NCBI GenBank assembly: GCA_964603915.1
Contig: CAZRWU010000125.1
Span: 1-9,715 of the forward strand
DNA length: 9,715 bases
Direction: 5' to 3'
Origin: REEP01 sp964603915
GTDB lineage: Bacteria; Pseudomonadota; Alphaproteobacteria; Rhodospirillales; Defluviicoccaceae
The notes beneath the pieces were generated by a model. That model saw nothing but the letters and a program-made list of their open reading frames with translations. It searched no databases and was not told the origin of the DNA. This document shows positions 6,087 to 9,715 of the stretch, one piece after another; positions within the stretch are counted from its first letter, which is position 1, and every line of letters begins with the position of its first letter. A program made the position numbers and the translations under genes.

Positions 6087-6115
6087 GCCGGCAAGGGCGG
6101 CGGCTCTTGCCCGGC
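6087..6115 (+). promoter_or_regulatory. Strong GC-rich hairpin between the lipoprotein gene and gcvT
   Basis: Bases 6087-6098 (GCCGGCAAGGGC) pair with 6103-6115 (GCTCTTGCCCGGC) around a GGCG loop, giving a 12-bp stem with one G-T wobble and one bulged C. No T-tract follows, so it is not a classical terminator. It ends 45 bases before the gcvT start and 35 before its Shine-Dalgarno. It may be a processing or stability element that separates expression of the lipoprotein pair from gcv. No glycine riboswitch core was recognised around it. Confidence 0.45.
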
Positions 6116-6160
6116 AAGAAACTTCAGGGACGTGTGACTGGCCGCCGGTTGGAGAAGAGC

Positions 6161-7273
6161 GTGAGCGACACCCCGACATCCGCCCTCAAGCGCACGCCGC
6201 TGTTCAGCATGCATCAAAAGCTGGGAGCCAAAATGGTTCCGTTCGCCGGCTACGAGATGCCTTTGCAGTACACGGGGATTGTCGCCGAGCACCAACACTG
6301 CCGATCGCAGGCGGCGCTGTTCGACATCTCACACATGGGATTGGCGATGTTGCGCGGCGAGAACGTCGCAGCGGCTCTCGAAACCCTGGTTGTCAGCGAC
6401 CTCCAGGCTTTGCCGGCCGGCAAGCTGCGCTATTCGCTTCTTACCAATGAAGCAGGCGGCATCATCGACGATCTGATGGTGGTCAATGGCGGATTCTACA
6501 TCGTGATCATTGTCAACGCGGCGCGCAAGGAAGTCGACTTCGCCCACATCCAGAGTCGGATCGGCGATCGTATCAGGTTCGAGGTCTGGGAAGATCGCGC
6601 GTTGCTGGCGCTGCAGGGGCCTGCCTCGGCGGCGGTGCTTGCCAGGCTGGCGCCAGCGAGCCGGCATATGCTGTTCATGTCGATGGAAACGTTGAGGATT
6701 GGCGAAATTCGTTGTGGCGTGACGCGCTCGGGATATACCGGCGAGGACGGCTTCGAAATCGCCGTCGAGGCGGCCGATGTGCGCACCATAGCCGAACTTC
6801 TTCTCGAGGAGCCTGAAGTCAAGCCGGCGGGGCTCGGCGCCCGCGACACCTTGCGCCTGGAGGCCGGCCTCTGCCTTTACGGGCAGGATATCGATGAGAC
6901 CACCACGCCGGTCGAGGCGGGGCTGGCCTGGACCATCAGCCGCCGCCGCCGCGAAGAAGGGGGCTTTCCCGGAGACGAAGTCATTTTGCGGCAGATCGCG
7001 GAGGGACCCAAGCGCAAGCGGGTGGGCATCGTCCTGGATGACAAAATTCCGGCGCGCGCCGGGGCTGAGATCACCGATGAGCATGGCTCTCCGATCGGCG
7101 TGGTCACCAGTGGCAGCTACGGGCCTTCGGCCGGCAGACCGATCGCGATGGGGTATGTCAGCGCGCACGCCGCGGCGCCGGACACTGCGGTCAACGTCGT
7201 GGTTCGGCACAAGCCTTTGCCGGGGCGGATCGTCAAGCTGCCGTTCGTGCCGCACCGGTACGCTACGTTGTAA
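6161..7273 (+). CDS. gcvT: Aminomethyltransferase, T-protein of the glycine cleavage system
   Basis: A 370-residue enzyme that takes the aminomethyl group from lipoyl-GcvH and yields 5,10-methylene-tetrahydrofolate and ammonia. Visible family features are LFDISHMG (residues 53-60), the catalytic-aspartate region GGIIDDLMVV (Asp103/Asp104), GYTGEDGFEI (191-200, folate site), GLGARDTLRLEAGLCLYGQD (224-243) and the C-terminal barrel-like domain with GVVTSGSYGPS and the end LPFVPHRY. The start is the GTG at 6161, with GGAG (6151-6154) 6 bases upstream. An in-frame GTG at 6134 would add nine residues but lacks a ribosome site, and the frame is open much further upstream only as an overlap with the lipoprotein gene. 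The length is normal for the family. It is the first gene of gcvT-gcvH-gcvPA-gcvPB. Confidence 0.97.
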   Translation: MSDTPTSALKRTPLFSMHQKLGAKMVPFAGYEMPLQYTGIVAEHQHCRSQAALFDISHMGLAMLRGENVAAALETLVVSDLQALPAGKLRYSLLTNEAGGIIDDLMVVNGGFYIVIIVNAARKEVDFAHIQSRIGDRIRFEVWEDRALLALQGPASAAVLARLAPASRHMLFMSMETLRIGEIRCGVTRSGYTGEDGFEIAVEAADVRTIAELLLEEPEVKPAGLGARDTLRLEAGLCLYGQDIDETTTPVEAGLAWTISRRRREEGGFPGDEVILRQIAEGPKRKRVGIVLDDKIPARAGAEITDEHGSPIGVVTSGSYGPSAGRPIAMGYVSAHAAAPDTAVNVVVRHKPLPGRIVKLPFVPHRYATL

Positions 7274-7283
7274 TATTTCAAGC

Positions 7284-7290
7284 AGGAGGA
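7284..7290 (+). promoter_or_regulatory. Distant Shine-Dalgarno of gcvH
   Basis: AGGAGGA is a near-perfect ribosome binding sequence, but its AGGAGG core ends 13 bases before the ATG at 7303, longer than the usual 5-9. No in-frame ATG, GTG or TTG lies closer, and the protein's N-terminus (MPTLKFTREHEWI) fits the family, so the ATG stands. Confidence 0.6.
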
Positions 7291-7302
7291 TCAATTCCGG
7301 CG

Positions 7303-7680
7303 ATGCCCACCCTCAAGTTCACGCGTGAGCACGAATGGATCCGATTGGAGAACGATATCGCGGTGGTTGGCATCACGGACCATGCGCAAGAACAATTGGG
7401 CGATGTCGTCTTTGTCGAACTTCCGGCCGTCGGCGCCCGGTTCAAGCGCGGGGACGAAGCGGCGGTTATCGAGTCCGTCAAGGCGGCCAGCGAAGTCTAC
7501 GCTCCCGCCAGCGGAGAGGTTGTCGCCGTGAACGAGGATCTGGTGGACGAGCCAAGCAAGGTCAACGCGCACGCCATGAGCGACGGGTGGTTCTTCAAGA
7601 TGACGCTCGACGACGTTGACGAACTCGACGATCTGCTCGATGCCGCAGCCTACAAAGACTATCTGGCGAGCCTTGACTGA
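7303..7680 (+). CDS. gcvH: Glycine cleavage system H protein (lipoyl carrier)
   Basis: A 125-residue carrier whose lipoylated lysine shuttles the aminomethyl group between the P, T and L proteins. The lipoylation site is Lys60 in VIESVKAASEVYAP, within the expected hairpin; the N-terminal FTREHEW and the C-terminal GWFFKMT are also typical. The sequence is complete with no break. It begins 29 bases after gcvT and its stop overlaps the start of gcvPA as TGATG, so the two are probably translationally coupled. Lipoate-attachment genes are not in the window. Confidence 0.98.
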   Translation: MPTLKFTREHEWIRLENDIAVVGITDHAQEQLGDVVFVELPAVGARFKRGDEAAVIESVKAASEVYAPASGEVVAVNEDLVDEPSKVNAHAMSDGWFFKMTLDDVDELDDLLDAAAYKDYLASLD

Positions 7681-9032
7681 TGCGTTACCTGCCGCTGACC
7701 GATGACGATCGCCGCCAGATGCTGGCCGAGATCGGGGTCGACGACATCGATGATCTGTTCATGGATGTGCCACCCGCGGCGCGGCTTGCCGGTCCCATCG
7801 AAGACCTGCCGCCCCATCAGAGCGAAGCGGCCGTCGAGCAGGCGTTCCTGGCGTTTGCGCGCCGCAACCTCAGCCCCGCCGCCGTTCCCTGTTTCCTGGG
7901 CGCGGGCGCTTACCGGCATCATATTCCGGCGACGGTCGACCACCTGATCCAGCGGGGCGAATTCCTCACGGCATACACGCCTTATCAGCCGGAAGTCGCC
8001 CAAGGCACCCTGCAATACCTGTTCGAGTTCCAGACCCAGGTAGCGCTGCTGACAGGAATGGATGTGGCCAACGCATCGCTCTACGACGGCGCCACGGCAA
8101 CGTCTGAAGCCGTTTTGATGGCGGCGCGCATCACCAAACGGACGGGCGTCGTCATGTCGGGTGGCGTCCATCCGCATTACGCCGATGTCGTTGCCACCAA
8201 CGCGCGCTTCATGGGCCTGAACATCCTGAGGCTGCCGCCGGATTGGATGGGCCGGGAAGACGCGGTCGATCGCGTCGACGCCGCGACGGCATGCGTGGTT
8301 GTTCAGAACCCCGACGTATTCGGCCGGGTCCACGATTATCGCTCGCTGGCGGCCGCCTGCCATGCGGCCGGCGCCTTGCTGATCGTGGTCGTGAGCGAGG
8401 TCGTGTCGCTCGGACTCATCGAGCCTCCCGGAGCGATGGGCGCGGACATCGTCGCCGCCGAAGGGCAGTCGCTCGGCAACGCCCTGAATTTCGGCGGCCC
8501 CACCGTCGGGCTGTTCGCCACCCGCGACAAGTTTCTGCGGCAGATGCCCGGCCGCCTGGTCGGCGAAACCGTCGATGCCGATGGCCGCCGCGGCTTTGTC
8601 CTGACGCTTTCCACGCGCGAACAGCACATCCGTCGCGAAAAGGCGACAAGCAACATCTGCACCAACAGCGGGCTGTGCGCGCTTGCTTTCACCATCCATC
8701 TGACACTCCTCGGCGAGGCCGGTTATGCGCGCCTTGCGGAAATCAATCATGCCGCCGCCGTCCGTCTCGCCGAACGACTTGATCGCGTGACAGGTGTCGA
8801 AGTGATCACCGAAGCATTCTTCAACGAGACGACGGTGCGGCTGTCGCGGCCCGCCGCAGACGTTGTCGACGCCCTTGCCGAGCGCGGCATTCTTGCCGGC
8901 GTTCCCGTATCGCGGCTGTTTCCCGACGACGACGCTGCGATGACATCCCTTCTGCTTGTCGCAGCCACGGAAATGACGACGGCCGACGACATGGAGACGC
9001 TCGCGACTGCGCTCGAGGAGATCCTGCGATGA
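7680..9032 (+). CDS. gcvPA: Glycine dehydrogenase (decarboxylating) subunit 1
   Basis: A 450-residue protein corresponding to the N-terminal half of the single-chain P-protein. With GcvPB it decarboxylates glycine on PLP and loads the remaining aminomethyl group on GcvH. Recognisable stretches are FLGAGAYRHHIP (72-83), TAYTPYQPEVAQGTLQYLFE (97-116), SLYDGATATSEAVLMA (133-148), EGQSLGNALNFGGP (261-274), MPGRLVGETVDADGRRGFVL (289-308) and REQHIRREKATSNICTNS (313-330). The PLP lysine belongs to GcvPB in this split arrangement. The start MRYLPLT at 7680 overlaps the gcvH stop by one base, and its own stop overlaps gcvPB as ATGA. The length is normal and no frameshift is seen. Confidence 0.98.
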   Translation: MRYLPLTDDDRRQMLAEIGVDDIDDLFMDVPPAARLAGPIEDLPPHQSEAAVEQAFLAFARRNLSPAAVPCFLGAGAYRHHIPATVDHLIQRGEFLTAYTPYQPEVAQGTLQYLFEFQTQVALLTGMDVANASLYDGATATSEAVLMAARITKRTGVVMSGGVHPHYADVVATNARFMGLNILRLPPDWMGREDAVDRVDAATACVVVQNPDVFGRVHDYRSLAAACHAAGALLIVVVSEVVSLGLIEPPGAMGADIVAAEGQSLGNALNFGGPTVGLFATRDKFLRQMPGRLVGETVDADGRRGFVLTLSTREQHIRREKATSNICTNSGLCALAFTIHLTLLGEAGYARLAEINHAAAVRLAERLDRVTGVEVITEAFFNETTVRLSRPAADVVDALAERGILAGVPVSRLFPDDDAAMTSLLLVAATEMTTADDMETLATALEEILR

Positions 9033-9715
9033 CGGCCGAGACGCCCACGATCAGCGGGCATCGCGCCCTGCAGGCCGAACAGCCGCTTATCTTCGAGCAG
9101 GGGGCGCCCGACAAGACCGCGGTCGATCTGCCGCCACCTGGAGCCTATGTCGAGCGTCTCGGCGGATGCCGACGCCGCGCGGCTGCCGGTCTGCCGGGAT
9201 TGGCGGAGCCTGAGGTGGTGCGCCACTATCTGCGCCTGTCGCAGAAGAATTTCAGCATTGACGGCGGCTTCTATCCGCTTGGCTCATGCACGATGAAGCA
9301 CAATCCGCGCCTCAACGAGAAAGTGGCGCGACTTCAAGGGATCGGCGATCTGCACCCGTTGCAGCCGCAAAGCACGGTGCAGGGCGCTCTTGCCATCATC
9401 GATGCTTGCGCCAAGTGGCTGAAGGCCTTGACCGGCCTACCTGCGGTCGCGATGTCGCCAGGCGCTGGCGCGCATGGCGAACTCACCGGCTTGATGACGA
9501 TCCGCGCCGCCCTGGAAGCGCGGGGCGATGCGCGCCGCCGCGTTCTGGTGCCTGAGTCGGCGCATGGCACCAATCCCGCGAGCGCCCATTTCTGCGGCTA
9601 CGGCGTGGAGGCGATTCCCGCTAACGAGCGTGGCCGCGTCGATCTCGGCGCCGTTCGCGACAAGCTCGGCCCCGACGTCGCCGCGATCATGCTGACCAAC
9701 CCCAACACCTGCGGC
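9029..9715 (+). CDS. gcvPB: Glycine dehydrogenase (decarboxylating) subunit 2, N-terminal part (3' end outside window)
   Basis: The first 229 codons of the PLP-bearing subunit of the two-part P-protein. Family stretches visible are LPGLAEPEVVRHYLRLSQKN (55-74), FYPLGSCTMKHNPRLNEKVA (81-100), LHPLQPQSTVQGAL (108-121), AMSPGAGAHGELTGL (141-155), LVPESAHGTNPASAHFCGYG (173-192) and MLTNPNTCG at the end of the window. The PLP-binding lysine lies further on and cannot be checked here. The ATG at 9029 overlaps the gcvPA stop by 4 bases (ATGA). The N-terminal 35 residues vary in the family. Around residues 45-54 an arginine/alanine-rich stretch (GGCRRRAAAG) is slightly unusual but the frame is intact. 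Confidence 0.97.
   Translation, partial: MTAETPTISGHRALQAEQPLIFEQGAPDKTAVDLPPPGAYVERLGGCRRRAAAGLPGLAEPEVVRHYLRLSQKNFSIDGGFYPLGSCTMKHNPRLNEKVARLQGIGDLHPLQPQSTVQGALAIIDACAKWLKALTGLPAVAMSPGAGAHGELTGLMTIRAALEARGDARRRVLVPESAHGTNPASAHFCGYGVEAIPANERGRVDLGAVRDKLGPDVAAIMLTNPNTCG

Noticed and set aside
6006..6160. Glycine riboswitch upstream of gcvT
   Set aside because: A fragment near 6118-6132 (GAAACTTCAGGGAC) faintly recalls the 3' part of the aptamer, but the conserved CUCUCAGG and CCGAAGG elements are not present in the right order. A covariance search would settle it.
5651..6160. N-terminal extension of gcvT into the lipoprotein gene
   Set aside because: The frame is open, but this stretch overlaps the lipoprotein in another frame, has no GcvT similarity, and a GTG with a good ribosome site at 6161 fits the family length.
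6329..7294. 321-codon minus-strand open frame opposite gcvT
   Set aside because: Same reasoning: antisense to a well-supported gene, Arg/His/Asp-rich composition and no domain.
7659..8750. 363-codon minus-strand open frame opposite gcvPA
   Set aside because: It lies antisense to a strongly conserved gene, has no known motif and no ribosome site; it is a by-product of codon bias.
7680..9715. Two P-protein genes as a broken single-chain gcvP
   Set aside because: Split glycine decarboxylase subunits are a normal form in many bacteria; each half has a proper start, and the ATGA overlap shows an intact pair rather than a frameshift.

Overview
The window reads as an ordinary chromosomal segment of a GC-rich alphaproteobacterium, most likely from the Rhodospirillales or a close relative. 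The grounds are the high GC content with long antisense open frames, the adjacent pair thrB (aminoglycoside-phosphotransferase-type homoserine kinase) and rnhA with an ATGA overlap, a glycine decarboxylase split into two subunits (gcvPA/gcvPB), and bacteriohemerythrins. The taxon is an inference from gene content; no rRNA or other strong marker is present. No tRNA, rRNA, CRISPR array, insertion sequence or phage gene was seen.

Layout. (1) Positions 1-1987, plus strand: the 3' part of a DsbD/ScsB-type membrane thiol reductase, cut by the window start, then a 1-Cys Prx5-type peroxiredoxin with its own promoter-like sequence, a strong 5' leader hairpin and a downstream hairpin. (2) Positions 2138-4938, minus strand, read right to left: thrB, rnhA (overlapping, followed by a small T-tract terminator), then two tandem but diverged bacteriohemerythrin genes. 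Each hemerythrin gene is preceded by an AT-rich control region in which an inverted repeat lies over a predicted transcription start. (3) Positions 5191-9715, plus strand: a dual-CDGSH iron-sulfur protein, an overlapping lipoprotein gene, then the glycine cleavage operon gcvT-gcvH-gcvPA-gcvPB. The last gene is cut by the window end. All genes from the CDGSH protein to gcvPB are co-directional, and four of them are joined by overlaps.

How the genes work together. GcvPA/GcvPB decarboxylate glycine onto the lipoyl arm of GcvH, and GcvT moves the one-carbon unit to tetrahydrofolate; the lipoamide dehydrogenase and lipoyl-attachment genes are not in the window. The left half is rich in oxygen and redox functions (thiol electron relay, peroxiredoxin, two O2-binding hemerythrins), but they lie in separate transcription units on opposite strands, so a shared role is only suggestive. 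ThrB (threonine synthesis) and RNase HI are housekeeping.

I see no clear previously undescribed system. The points most worth a second look are the 15-bp perfect palindrome over the promoter of the first hemerythrin gene, the hemerythrin duplication itself, the coupling of a CDGSH protein and a lipoprotein to the glycine cleavage operon, and the strong hairpin just upstream of gcvT.
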